DNA of 47,783 nucleotides from Miniimonas arenae (GTDB taxonomy: Bacteria; Actinomycetota; Actinomycetes; Actinomycetales; Beutenbergiaceae), in the NCBI RefSeq assembly GCF_006351005.1, contig NZ_VENP01000025.1, positions 1 through 47,783 of the forward strand, written 5' to 3'. Below are positions 23,805 through 34,766 of the stretch, piece by piece. The position numbers and the translations under genes are program-made. The notes below the pieces were generated by a model, which was not told the DNA's origin, did no database searches, and worked only from the letters and a program-made list of their open reading frames with translations. The first letter of the stretch is position 1, and each line of letters starts with the position of its first letter.

Positions 23805-25475
23805 CTACGCGGCGGCGACCACCGCGGCGGCGCGCAGGTTCTCCGCGGCGGTGAGCTCGCCGTCGACCTCCGCGAGCAGCCGCCGCTGCGCGACGTCCTC
23901 GACCGCTCGACGCAGACGTGCCCCCACGGCACGCGCCCGACGCGCGGCACCCACCCGCGCCCCGATCCGCGCGATCGCCGCGACGGCGATGCCCAGCAGC
24001 GCCCCGCCCAGGGAGAGCAGCGTGGGCCACGGCACGACGAGCTCACCCACCGTGAGCACCGGGTCGGGGAGCTGCGGCAGGCGCAGATAGTCCACGAGCG
24101 CCAGGCCCGCGAGCCAGAGGAGGCCGGCCACGAGCACCGCGAGCAGCAGCCACTGCAGACTGCCCACCGCGCGCCACCAGCGCGCGGGCCGCAGGCGGAC
24201 GCCGCGGGCGACGGCGACGTCGAGCGCGTCGGTGATGAGCGCCGCGCGGCCCACGACGGCCGCGTTCAGCCGCTCGCCCCACGCCGCCGGCAGCGCCGCG
24301 GCGGCCGCCTGCACGTACGCGCGCGCCGCCGTCGCGACCTGGGCGCGCACCGCGGGCGAGGCCGGCGGGACCGAGGTCCGCACGAGCGCGTCCTCGTCGG
24401 CGGGCAGACCGGCGGAGGAGGCTGCGCCGTCGTCGGTCCCGCCCGGACGACCGACGCGGCCCGACCCGCGCAGCCCGAGCGTGCGCAGCGGGTCCGCGCG
24501 CAGGCGCTGCACCCACCGCGTGGGCGGCCACCCGGTGTGCGCGACGGCGTCGCGGACGCTCGAGACCCGCACCGCCTCGACGACGAGCGGCACCCCGGCC
24601 GCCTGCTCGAGCGTGTCGACGAGCCGGCCGCGGGCCGCGCGGGCGGCTCGTGCGGAGTCCGTGGCCGGCGGGACGGCGGCGGCGAGCTCGTTCGCCACGC
24701 CACGGATGTCGGCGACGAGCCGGCCGGTCGCGACCTGGCGGCGCTCGACGGCTTTCACCACGAGCCGCCGCAGCGCGGGCAGGCCGGCACCGGTCCGCGC
24801 GGACACGCCGAGCACCGTCGCCGAGAGCCCGTCGGCGCGCACGAGTCGCTCGAGGTCGTCGAGGCACGCGGCGGCCTCGGGCGCGGAGAGCCGGTCGATC
24901 TGGTTGAGCACGACGACGACGTCACCGCCGTGCCCCGCGAGGGGTGCGAGGTAACGCTCGTGCAGCACCGCGTCGGCGTACTTCTGCGGGTTCGTCACCC
25001 ACACCAGCAGGTCGGCGCGCTGGGTGACGTGGTCGGCGCGCTCGCGGTGCGCCCGGACCACGGAGTCGTGGTCGGGCAGGTCGAGCAGGACGAGCCCGTC
25101 GGGGTGGTCCTCGTCGATCGGACGCTCGTGCCGGGCGGGCACCTCGAGCCATGCGAGCAGCTCGTCCGAGCCCGCGCGCAGCTCGGCCCGCTCGGCGACC
25201 ACCGCGAGGGCGTGCGCCGTGGTCGGGCGCTGCTCGCTCGTGCGCGCCACCTCGGAGCCGACGAGGGCGTTGAAGACGGAGGACTTCCCGGCGCCCGTCG
25301 CGCCCGCCAGCGCGACGACGGTGTGCTCGGACGAGAGCTCCGCGCGCTCGCTCGCCCGCGCCAGCACGCCGCGAGCACGCTCGAGGAGCGGCTCGGGCAG
25401 GCGGCCCTCCGCCGCCTCGATCGCGGACGCGAGCGCCCGGGTGCGGCTGGCCAGGTCCAGGGACGCGGCCCTCAC
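23805..25475 (-). CDS. dynamin-like GTPase, small partner of pair A
   Basis: The 556-residue protein has a complete G domain: P-loop GATGAGKSS at residues 58-66, a conserved EQRPTTAHA switch I region, G3 DLPDHDSV, and G4 NQID. After a helical region it has a hydrophobic pair (SLQWLLLAVLVAGLLWLAGLALVDYL and WPTLLSLGGALLGIAVAAIARI) that should insert in the membrane, then a basic helical tail. GTG 25475 overlaps the stop of the large partner (GTGA), so the two are made together. Actinobacterial dynamin-like proteins DynA/DynB of Streptomyces act at sporulation septa as an adjacent pair; I place this in that broad class by layout, not by alignment. Confidence 0.85.
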   Translation of the reverse strand: MRAASLDLASRTRALASAIEAAEGRLPEPLLERARGVLARASERAELSSEHTVVALAGATGAGKSSVFNALVGSEVARTSEQRPTTAHALAVVAERAELRAGSDELLAWLEVPARHERPIDEDHPDGLVLLDLPDHDSVVRAHRERADHVTQRADLLVWVTNPQKYADAVLHERYLAPLAGHGGDVVVVLNQIDRLSAPEAAACLDDLERLVRADGLSATVLGVSARTGAGLPALRRLVVKAVERRQVATGRLVADIRGVANELAAAVPPATDSARAARAARGRLVDTLEQAAGVPLVVEAVRVSSVRDAVAHTGWPPTRWVQRLRADPLRTLGLRGSGRVGRPGGTDDGAASSAGLPADEDALVRTSVPPASPAVRAQVATAARAYVQAAAAALPAAWGERLNAAVVGRAALITDALDVAVARGVRLRPARWWRAVGSLQWLLLAVLVAGLLWLAGLALVDYLRLPQLPDPVLTVGELVVPWPTLLSLGGALLGIAVAAIARIGARVGAARRARAVGARLRRAVEDVAQRRLLAEVDGELTAAENLRAAAVVAAA

Positions 25476-27736
25476 CGGCGCTGCCCCGGATCGCCCCAGC
25501 CGCTCTCGTTGCGGGTGTCGCCCGAGCCGCCGGGGTCACCGGAGCCGCCGAACAGCCGGCGCCAGAACCCGGGCCGCCGGGGCGCCTCCCCCGCCGCCGC
25601 ACCACCTGCCGCCGGTCCGCCCAGGCCGGGCTCGCCGTCGGGCGCGTGGCTCGGGTGTGCACCGCCGTAGGGCGACAGCGCTGCGTCGGCGACGCCGCGC
25701 AGGTGCGCGCCGCGGAGCGCGGGACCGGGGGCGGTGAGCGCCTCGGGCCGCGCGTGGTCCACCCGCACCGCGCGCTCGGCGGCGGCCGCGGACGCGACCT
25801 CCTGCGCTGCGCGGCGCAGCGCGGGGCCGTCGGCGTCGGAGACGCCGAGCGCGGTCACGGCGGTGAGGGCGATCGCGGCGTCGGCGGTGAGGAGGGACCC
25901 GAGTCGCTCCTCCAGCCGGGCCTGCGCCTGCTCGGTGAGCCGGCGCACGGCGTCGTCGCCGAACGCGGCCTCGAGCACCTTCTGCGCGAGCACGGCCGTG
26001 CCACCGGCGATCCCGAGCTCGACACCGGTCACGCCACCGGTGCCGGCGAACACCACGAGCATGAGCGAGACGCCGAGCCCGTTGACGCCGAAGCTCAGCG
26101 CGCGGGCGAGGCCGCGACGGTCCTCCCCCTGGTCGCGCACGACGGCGAGGACGTCCTCCTGCCAGCCGCGGATCTGCTGGGCGATCGCCGCGCGCAGGTC
26201 CGCGGTGCTCGCACCGGTGACGCCCGCCGTCGCGCTCGCGTCCACGAGAATCGTGGCTCCGGCCGGGTCGGCGCGCCACGCGGACCGGACGCGCTCGCGC
26301 GCCCCCTCCAGCGCGTCCATCGTCACGGCCTCGAGGCCGTGCGCGATCGCCGTCTCCACCGGCTGCGCGCTCGGCCGGCCGCCGCGGAAGAACGCCGCGA
26401 CGCTGTCGCGCACCTTGCCGACGCCGCGCTCGACCGAGCGCATCACGTCGCTCGCGCCGACGAAGTCCTGCCAGCGCGTGAGCACCTCGCCGCGCAGCAT
26501 CGCGCCGTCCGACGTCGCCTGCCGCACCTGGGTGCGAGCGTCGGCGTAGGCCGTGGTGACGACGGCGGTAAGCCGGGCCGCCGACTCGGCCTGCGCGTCG
26601 GCCGCGTCCGCGATCTGCTCGACGGCGCCGACCAGGTCCATGACGACGCCGTCGCGGGTCGCGAGGGCGACGACGTCCCGTGCGTGCGAGGAGCCGCCGA
26701 GGTCGGTGAGCCAGCCCGCGACGTCCGCGACGGCGCGCTCCGGCAGCATGCCGCTCGCGTCCAGCTCCGCCTCGGGCACGACGAACAGCGGCGCGTCCCC
26801 GAGCCCCTGCTCGCGGGCCAGGCGGGCAAGGTCGGCGACCACGAGGTCGGAGCCGGGGTCCACCCGGTCGAGGACGAGCGCGACCTGGGCGCGTCGGGCG
26901 GCCGCACCGCGCAGCAGCTCCCACGGAACGGCGTCGGCGTAGCGCGCGGCGGTCGTGGTGAACAGCCACAGGTCGGCGGCGGCGAGCAGCTGGGTGGCGA
27001 GCTCGCGGTTGGCCTGCTCGATCGAGTCGATGTCGGGGGCGTCGAGCAGCGCGAGGCCGGGCGGCATGCCGGCGTAGGGGGCCAGGCGCAGCGCGCGGGC
27101 GCCGCCCGGCGTCGAGCGGTCGGTGGGTGCCGGCGCTGTGGCTGCGGTGCCTGCGGTGCCTGCGGTGCCGCCGGGCGTCGTCGGCGGGCCCGTCGTCGTC
27201 GCGACCCGCGCCAAGGTCGGCAGGATCCGCTCGGGCGCGAACCACGGGCCGTCGCTCGGGTGGTGCACCAGGACAGGCGAGCGGGTGGTGGGGCGCAGCA
27301 CCCCGGGCGTGGTGAGCGGGGCCCCGAGCAGGGAGTTCACGAGGGTCGACTTGCCCGCGCCGGTGGAGCCGCCGACCACGACGAGCAGCGGTGCGCCGTC
27401 GGTGCGCAGGCGGGGCAGGAGGTAGTCGTCGATCTGGTCGAGGAGCTCGCGGCGGCGCGCGCGCTGCTCGGGGACGCCGACGCCGTCGAGCGGGAGGGTC
27501 GTCGCGGTGAGCCGGCCCCGCACGACGTCGACGGCTCCGACCAGGCGCGCGCGGGCGTTGGCCTCGTCCGCCGCGAGGTCCGCGGCCGGCGCGGGCGGCG
27601 CGGCGGGCTCCGGGGTCTGCGTGGCCGTCGACTGCGAGGGGGCTGACGCGGGGGCCGGCGACGGCAACGGCGACGGCAGAGCCGTCCAGTCCGCCGTCGG
27701 CTCCGGCGGTGGCTGCGTCGCCCGCTCGTCGCTCAT
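25472..27736 (-). CDS. dynamin-like GTPase, large partner of pair A
   Basis: The 754-residue protein starts with about 70 disordered Pro/Ala residues, then a G domain with GGSTGAGKST (about residues 122-131), the switch segment LRPTTRSPVLVHHP, and G3 LLDAPDIDSIEQANREL. The G4 position reads VLDRVDPGS rather than N/TKxD. A long helical region follows, then a hydrophobic stretch (SFGVNGLGVSLMLVVFAGTGGVTGVELGIAGGTAVLAQKVLEAAFG) that resembles a membrane paddle. The last 100 residues are low complexity and Gly/Pro rich. ATG 27736 is preceded at six bases by CAGGAT. It is longer than its pair B counterpart because of both tails and a Gly/Thr/Pro-rich insert in the G domain. Confidence 0.85.
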   Translation of the reverse strand: MSDERATQPPPEPTADWTALPSPLPSPAPASAPSQSTATQTPEPAAPPAPAADLAADEANARARLVGAVDVVRGRLTATTLPLDGVGVPEQRARRRELLDQIDDYLLPRLRTDGAPLLVVVGGSTGAGKSTLVNSLLGAPLTTPGVLRPTTRSPVLVHHPSDGPWFAPERILPTLARVATTTGPPTTPGGTAGTAGTAATAPAPTDRSTPGGARALRLAPYAGMPPGLALLDAPDIDSIEQANRELATQLLAAADLWLFTTTAARYADAVPWELLRGAAARRAQVALVLDRVDPGSDLVVADLARLAREQGLGDAPLFVVPEAELDASGMLPERAVADVAGWLTDLGGSSHARDVVALATRDGVVMDLVGAVEQIADAADAQAESAARLTAVVTTAYADARTQVRQATSDGAMLRGEVLTRWQDFVGASDVMRSVERGVGKVRDSVAAFFRGGRPSAQPVETAIAHGLEAVTMDALEGARERVRSAWRADPAGATILVDASATAGVTGASTADLRAAIAQQIRGWQEDVLAVVRDQGEDRRGLARALSFGVNGLGVSLMLVVFAGTGGVTGVELGIAGGTAVLAQKVLEAAFGDDAVRRLTEQAQARLEERLGSLLTADAAIALTAVTALGVSDADGPALRRAAQEVASAAAAERAVRVDHARPEALTAPGPALRGAHLRGVADAALSPYGGAHPSHAPDGEPGLGGPAAGGAAAGEAPRRPGFWRRLFGGSGDPGGSGDTRNESGWGDPGQRR

Positions 27737-27742
27737 CGCCCC

Positions 27743-27748
27743 ATCCTG
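27743..27748 (-). promoter_or_regulatory. -10 box CAGGAT, leaderless promoter of GTPase pair A
   Basis: CAGGAT, six bases, ATG 27736 on the minus strand. It would drive both pair A genes. Confidence 0.45.
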
Positions 27749-27811
27749 CCCGACGGCGCGGGGAGAGCCCGAGAGCCACGAGCGGCCGGGCCGAACGCGG
27801 GGCGCGTCGTT

Positions 27812-27960
27812 CCCGACGGATTGACTGGTCCACCCGACGGATTTACTGGTCAGATGCCTTCTCGGCGTGATCGACGGAGAGTCCTCGCAGGTCACAGCGA
27901 CACGGCACGGGCGTCATACGGTCTGACCAGTCGATCCGCACGCACGACCAGTCAGTTCGT
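27812..27960. repeat. ACTGGTC direct-then-inverted repeat element, 21-bp pitch
   Basis: ACTGGTC occurs at 27824 and 27845, and its complement GACCAGT at 27925 and 27946; both spacings are exactly 21 bp. The two left copies are part of an 18-of-19 match, CCCGACGGATTgACTGGTC. The right arm, read in reverse, matches the left in two blocks (TGACTGGTC, ACTGGTCAGA). It lies in the 309-base gap (27737-28045) between the MFS gene and GTPase pair A, which holds no gene. It could be a pair of operators, a hairpin, or a decayed miniature mobile element. Confidence 0.82.
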
Positions 27961-28045
27961 ACAGGCCCTCCGGCCGCACCGGCCCGCCCGCTCCGCACCG
28001 GACCGCCGGGACAAGCGTCCACGCTCGGCCGAGAGCCGCGGGAGG

Positions 28046-29272
28046 CTAGAGCGCGGGTCCCGGAACCGGCGCCGCGGGCTGCGGCGGGTGGCGCAGCCCG
28101 GTGAGGCGCAGCGCGAACGCGCTGACCACGAGCCCGCCCGCGCACAGCGCCAGCACCAGGAGCGCGACGGGCGCGAAGTCGCTGCGCTGCGTGCCCACGA
28201 TGACCGAGGCGAACAGCGGCGGTCCGATCGTGGAGCCGAGGTTCCCCAGCTGGGTGAGCACGCCGTTGGCGTGCGCGGTGACCCGCGGGTCCCGCGACAG
28301 GGTCGGGATCAGGCCGAACGTCGCGCCCTGGATGAGGCCGGAGAAGACCATGAGGGCGAGCGCGGCCACGACGACCGTGCCCTCCCCCACGAGGACCGAC
28401 CACGTCACCACGACGAGCGCCGCGACCCCGAGGTATCCCGCCAGCAGGACGACGGGCGGTGTCGTCGCGTACTGGCCCACGAAGCCGGCGACGACGGTGC
28501 CGAGGATGCTGACCAGCGGCATCCACACCAGGAGCGCGCCGCGCGCCGACGGCTCCGCGAACAGCGGCAGGAACGTGATGAGCGAGACGTACATCGTGGT
28601 GTGGAAGACGAACACCAGGCCGGGGAGGAAGGTCCGCGGGGAGCGGTAGGCCTCGAGGTGAGCCTGGAGGAAGCCGACGGCCTCGCCGTCGCGCTGCGGT
28701 CCATCGCCCGGCACGCGCGGCAGGGCGAACGCCACGACCAGCAGCAGCACCGCGAGCAGCGCGGCGTGCCCGAGGAACACGGCGCCCACACCGCTCGCCT
28801 CCTCCAGCGCAGGTGCGAGCCAGCCGGCGATCGCGAACGCGAGCCCGAAGAACGTGCCCCAGATGCTCATCGCGAGCGCGACGTGCCGCGGCGCGCTGAG
28901 CAGGATGATGAGCACCGGGCACGCCACGACGAGACCCAGGTGCGCCACGCCCTCGAGGACGCGAGTGCCGATGAAGATCGGCAGCGGCGGCAGGACCGCC
29001 TGCACGAGCCCGAGCACGGTCCCGATCCCGAGGCACCACAGCAGCACGCGCCGGAACCCGAGCCGGGCGACGTAGACGCCGGCCGTGAGGCCGAGCACGA
29101 GCCCGACGAAGGCGGGCGCCGACAGCAGCAGCGCAGTGGCCGTGTCGCTCGCGTCGTACACGGCGGCCACGGGGACGAAGATCGCCGCGACCTTGGCGAA
29201 CTGCATCGCAGCCGCGATCCCGACGACCACGAGCAGGCCGACGGGGATCCAGCGGGTCCGCTCCAGCGACAC
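28046..29272 (-). CDS. MFS transporter
   Basis: The 408-residue protein has about 12 hydrophobic helices in two halves with a central hydrophilic loop (LPRVPGDGPQRDGEAVGFLQAHLEAYRSP, about residues 190-220). The loop between helices 2 and 3 reads GVYVARLGFRRVLL, a variant of the MFS D/GxxxDRxGRR motif. Substrate is unknown; the CynX/NimT and drug-efflux groups are possible. GTG 29270-29272 is the start, with GGAGG seven bases before it. The frame is open further upstream into the ettA end but without support. Confidence 0.85.
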   Translation of the reverse strand: MSLERTRWIPVGLLVVVGIAAAMQFAKVAAIFVPVAAVYDASDTATALLLSAPAFVGLVLGLTAGVYVARLGFRRVLLWCLGIGTVLGLVQAVLPPLPIFIGTRVLEGVAHLGLVVACPVLIILLSAPRHVALAMSIWGTFFGLAFAIAGWLAPALEEASGVGAVFLGHAALLAVLLLVVAFALPRVPGDGPQRDGEAVGFLQAHLEAYRSPRTFLPGLVFVFHTTMYVSLITFLPLFAEPSARGALLVWMPLVSILGTVVAGFVGQYATTPPVVLLAGYLGVAALVVVTWSVLVGEGTVVVAALALMVFSGLIQGATFGLIPTLSRDPRVTAHANGVLTQLGNLGSTIGPPLFASVIVGTQRSDFAPVALLVLALCAGGLVVSAFALRLTGLRHPPQPAAPVPGPAL

Positions 29273-29394
29273 GGCGACACCTCCGAGATCGGCGGTGCGC
29301 ACGGCACCGTGACGACTGACGTGTCCAGCATCGCCGATCAGCCGGTAGGTGCGCAGCGGGACGCGCCCGGGCCCGGGCGCGTGCCGCCGCCGCG

Positions 29395-31077
<1,683 letters not shown>

Positions 31078-31116
31078 AGCTCTCCTAGGGAGTTGATTGG
31101 GGGGTTTCCGGCCCCC

Positions 31117-31122
31117 AGCCTA
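31117..31122 (-). promoter_or_regulatory. -10 candidate TAGGCT for ettA
   Basis: TAGGCT on the minus strand leaves a leader of about 30 bases before the ettA GTG. A G5/C5 hairpin (31100-31116) overlaps the expected transcription start, so it may be only partly in the message. Confidence 0.35.
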
Positions 31123-31166
31123 CGCGGACGCGCGCCGCGCCCGAGCGGGGGCTGGCGGCCTCGCCC

Positions 31167-32464
31167 TCATCCGCGGGCGCGCAGGGACGCGACGTGCTCC
31201 GCCGCGTGCCGGTGGCCGGCCATCTCGTAGCCCACCACCACGACTGCGGGCGTGACCGCGAGGATCGCCACGCTCGCGCCGAAGGAGAGTCCGCCACGGG
31301 AGAGCGCGACGGCGAGCACCAGCACCGCGACGACGCCCGCCAGGAGCGCGACGTGCAGCGCGTCGACGCGCCGGACGAGCAGCGCGTAGATCGCGAACAG
31401 TGCGACGAGGAACACCCCGACCGGGATCGCGACGGCCTGCACCGCCACGGGGAACCCGACGTGGGCCTCACCCTCGACGACGTACGCCGCCACGTGCAGT
31501 CCCGCGCCGACGGCGGCGATCGCCGCGAACAAGGGGATGTGGCCGTAGCCGAACACGAACGACACCCAGCCCGAGCGTCCCGCGGCGTGCAGGATCTCCC
31601 CGAACGGCACCGAGAAGTACACCCACCACAGGCCGAAGGTGAGCACGGTGCCACCAGCGACGACCATGATCGCGTCGCTCGCCCAGCCCTGCTGACCGAT
31701 GATCGGCTCGACCGCCGCGACCGTCCCGATCACTCCCTCGCCCAGCGCGATGATCGTGAGCAGGGAGTACCGCTCCGCGATGTGGTGCGGGTGCCACGGG
31801 GTGCCGGCGCCGCGCAGCTCGGCGACCACGGGTCCGCCGAGCTCCACGAGGTAGAGGACGGCCGCGGCGAGGAGCATCGGGCCGAGCGCCAGGTGGGCGA
31901 TCGCTGCCAGCACCCACCCGACCTGCGCGACGGCGACGAACGCCACGTAGGTCAGCGCGGTCGTGCGGTGCGCGGGTGAGGAGCGCGCCACACGCAGCCA
32001 CTGCGCCAGCAGCGCGACCCGCATCACGACGTAGCCCGCGACCACGACGCCGTTGCGATCACCCCGCCCTCGTCCACCGACCGGAACAGGGCCGGCAGCC
32101 CGAGCGCGAGCACGAGGACACCCGCCATCTGCACCATGGTCGTGACGCGGAAGAGCCAGTCGTCGGTGTCGAAGGCGGACGCGAACCACGTGAAGTTGAT
32201 CCATGCCCAGACGATCGCCATCATCGCGAAGGCGAACGCGCCGACAGCCTGGGCCTGGTGACCGAGCTCGAGCAGGTGCGCCATCTGGTTCCCTGCGACG
32301 CCGAACGCGGCCGCGAACGTGAGGTCGAAGAGCAGCTCGAGCGGCGTGGCCACGCGGTGCGCCTCGTGCGGGTCGCGACCGCCGAGGCGGCGGATCCGGT
32401 GGGCCACGCCGCGGCGCGCCCCCGGTCCGAGCGCGTCGCCGGCGTCCTCGTGCGCTGTCGTCAC
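31167..32464 (-). pseudogene. ltrA: low temperature requirement protein A (LtrA) with a one-base frameshift
   Basis: The protein is a multi-helix membrane protein of the LtrA family, of unknown biochemical role. The first part starts at GTG 32462-32464 (AGGAGG just upstream) and reads VTTAHEDAGD to LGLPALFRSVDEGGVIA; the rest continues in another frame as NGVVVAGYVVMRVALLAQWLRV to the stop at 31167. Total length is 1298 bases (3n+2), so one base is missing near 32053-32056. Restoring one C (ATC GCC AAC GGC) rejoins the frames exactly. The family motifs VATPLELLFDLTFAAAFG and HHIAERYSLLTIIALGEGV are both intact. A real mutation and a sequencing error are both possible. Confidence 0.85.
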
Positions 32465-32588
32465 CCGTGACCCTCCTGATCGCCGCGGACAGGCCGGCCC
32501 GGGACCGACCGGCCCGACCCGGCACGCGGCACCCGCCCCGTCCGGGCGCCAGGATGGCACACCGTCCGTCACGTCACGGCGGTCCACC

Positions 32589-33212
32589 TCAGAACGGCGG
32601 CTCGACGACCACCTCCTCGTCCTCCTCGACGATCTCGAACCCGCTGACGTCCACGGGCATCCGCTCGCCGTCGACCCCGTTCCCGCCGCCAGCCTCCGGT
32701 CCGGCGTACGACGCGTCGCCCGCCGCCGGCCCGTCCGGCCCGTCGGCGCCAGGTCCGTCCGACGCGTACGCCGCGTCCGCGCCGCTGGACGCGCGTGCGC
32801 CGTCGGCCATCCCGCCCCACCCGTCCGACGAGCGGTGCTCGCCCGCGTCGGGCGCGGGGCTCCACGTGAGGATGCCGCGACCGGCGAGGTCCACCGCCAC
32901 GGCCGACGCGTTGAGGGCGAGCTGCGTGCGGGCCGTGCCGTGCTGGTCGGTCCAGGAGCTCTCCACCACCTTCGCGTGGACGAGGACGGGTGTGCCCTTG
33001 CGGATCGTCTTGCACACGCGGTGCGCGAGGTCACCGAACGCGGACACCGAGAACCACACGGTGCTGCCGTCGACCCAGGTGCCCTCGGTGCTGCGGCGCC
33101 GCGGCGTACTGCCCACGCGGAACCGCGTCCACACGGTGCCGCTCGCGCTCTGGTTGAGGGACGGCACCGTCCCGACGAAACCGCGCACCGTCAGGTGCGT
33201 CTCGTAGCTCAT
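32589..33212 (-). CDS. ssb: single-stranded DNA-binding protein (SsbB-like paralogue)
   Basis: The 207-residue protein has an N-terminal OB fold: MSYETHLTVRGFVGTVPSLNQ, FRVGSTPRR, WFSVSAFGDLAHRVCKTIRKGTPVLVHAK, ending near residue 115. A long Gly/Ala/Asp/Pro-rich linker follows, and the C-terminus ends EEDEEVVVEPPF, an acidic tip close to the usual DDDIPF that recruits repair and replication partners. It is probably not the main housekeeping SSB, which normally lies between rpsF and rpsR. ATG 33212 has GGAGG six bases upstream. It follows GTPase pair B on the same strand; I recall a similar ssbB-GTPase linkage in Streptomyces but cannot check it. Confidence 0.92.
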   Translation of the reverse strand: MSYETHLTVRGFVGTVPSLNQSASGTVWTRFRVGSTPRRRSTEGTWVDGSTVWFSVSAFGDLAHRVCKTIRKGTPVLVHAKVVESSWTDQHGTARTQLALNASAVAVDLAGRGILTWSPAPDAGEHRSSDGWGGMADGARASSGADAAYASDGPGADGPDGPAAGDASYAGPEAGGGNGVDGERMPVDVSGFEIVEEDEEVVVEPPF

Positions 33213-33356
33213 CTGCTGCCTCCGCTCCCGGCCGGAGGGTCCGGCCACGCGCCCAGGCTGGCCCGCAGAGGTGGGCGAGCGCGCGGGGGGTGGGGAGAAC
33301 GCGCGGATCGGCGACGCCGTGACGCGCTGGGGGCAACTGCCGCGTGTGCCGACGCG

Positions 33357-34766
33357 CTACCGCGCCCCGTCGAGCACGCGGTGCGCCTCGGCGAGCGAGG
33401 CGCGGACGTCCTGCGCCGGCGCGAGCAGCTTCTGCACGCACGACTCGAGGGCCGGCGTCGTCGCGGCGAGGTAGCCGTCGCGCGCCTGGTCCGCCGCCGC
33501 GGCCACCGCCCCCGACCGCAGCCGCGCGAACAGTCCGGGCCGCGCGACGGCAGGCACCGGCACCTCGCGCAGCGCCGCGGTCACGGCCTCGCCGATCGCC
33601 CGGGCCGGGGGCACGGCCCCCGCGACGGCGTCGCGCCAGGCGGGTGCCAGCCCGTCGGTGAGCGTCGCGACCCACTCGTGCCGGATCGCCTCCAGCCGCG
33701 CCTGGGGCACGTCGCGCACCGCCGTCACGGCCACGCCGCCGCGCACCGCGGCCGCCAGGGAGTCGGCCACCACGCCCACACCTGCGGCCTCGGCGAGCCG
33801 CGCGGCCGCAGCCGGCACGTCGACGTCGGCGCCCGGGCGCGGACCCAGTCCAGCCGTCAGGGCCCGTGAGACCGAGTCCAGCTGGTCCCAGGCGGCCGTG
33901 CGGTTGACCGACGCCCGCTGGGACACCCGCTGCACGGCCTCACGCAGCTCCGCCACGCCGTCGCCGGTCCGGGCCGAGGTGGTGAGCACCTCGACGCCAC
34001 CCAGCCCCTCGGCCACGAGCAGGCGCGCGACGTCGAGCCGCAGCTCGGTCAGGCCCTCCGGGGTCAGCGTGTCGATCTGGTTGACGACGACGAGCATCGC
34101 GTCCTGCCGGCCCGCCAGGCCACGCAGGTACCCGGCGTGCAGGCGCTCGTCGGCGTACTTCTGGGGGTCGAGCACCCACACGAGGAGGTCGACGAGCGGC
34201 ACGAGCCGGTCGACCTGATCGCGGTGGCCCGCGGCGACGGAGTCGTGGTCGGGCACGTCGAGCAGCACGACGCCGTCGAGCTGGCCGGGCTCCGGGCCGG
34301 CAAGCGCGGTCTCGCCGCGGTAGCGACGATCGCGCGGGACGTCGAGGTGATCCAGGAGGGCGGTGGCGTCAGAGCCCCACATGCAGGCTGTCGGCAGCGC
34401 CGTCGTCGGGCGCACCACGCCGACGTCGGCCACCTCGAGCCCGGTGACGGCGTTGAACAGCGAGGACTTGCCCGAACCCGTGCCGCCGACCAGGGCGACC
34501 ACCCGGTGCGCGACGCCGAGCGCGAGCCTCCCGCCCACGGCGTCCAGCTCCGCGCGGGCTCGCGCCGCGACGTCGGCGGGCAGCCGGGTCCCGAACGCCC
34601 CGAGCACGTCGAGCAGCTCGGCCCGCCGCGCGACCTCGCGGGCGTCGCCGCCCGCGTGCGCCGCGTGGGTCGCGCGAGCCCGGGACGCGTCGGTCACCTG
34701 GGTCGAGGGCGGCTCGGCGCCACCCCCCTCGTCGGGCGCGCCGCCCGTGATCTCCGACTCGCTCAC
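33357..34766 (-). CDS. dynamin-like GTPase, small partner of pair B
   Basis: The 469-residue protein has P-loop GGTGSGKSS near residue 93, switch I VRPTTALPTACMWG, G3 LLDVPDHDSVAAGHRDQ and G4 NQIDTL, and shares the LLVWVLDPQKYADERLH segment with the small partner of pair A (LLVWVTNPQKYADAVLH). It lacks the two hydrophobic helices seen in the pair A protein; after the helical region it ends with a short amphipathic tail. GTG 34766 overlaps the stop of the large partner (GTGA). Membrane contact, if any, must come from its partner or from amphipathic helices. Confidence 0.85.
   Translation of the reverse strand: MSESEITGGAPDEGGGAEPPSTQVTDASRARATHAAHAGGDAREVARRAELLDVLGAFGTRLPADVAARARAELDAVGGRLALGVAHRVVALVGGTGSGKSSLFNAVTGLEVADVGVVRPTTALPTACMWGSDATALLDHLDVPRDRRYRGETALAGPEPGQLDGVVLLDVPDHDSVAAGHRDQVDRLVPLVDLLVWVLDPQKYADERLHAGYLRGLAGRQDAMLVVVNQIDTLTPEGLTELRLDVARLLVAEGLGGVEVLTTSARTGDGVAELREAVQRVSQRASVNRTAAWDQLDSVSRALTAGLGPRPGADVDVPAAAARLAEAAGVGVVADSLAAAVRGGVAVTAVRDVPQARLEAIRHEWVATLTDGLAPAWRDAVAGAVPPARAIGEAVTAALREVPVPAVARPGLFARLRSGAVAAAADQARDGYLAATTPALESCVQKLLAPAQDVRASLAEAHRVLDGAR

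Noticed and set aside
27812-27960. Insertion sequence
   Set aside because: No transposase frame and no target-site duplication that I can see; at 150 bp it could at most be a decayed miniature element.
31167-32464. Programmed frameshifting in ltrA
   Set aside because: No slippery heptamer or downstream structure is seen at 32050-32060, and LtrA proteins are not known to use frameshifting.
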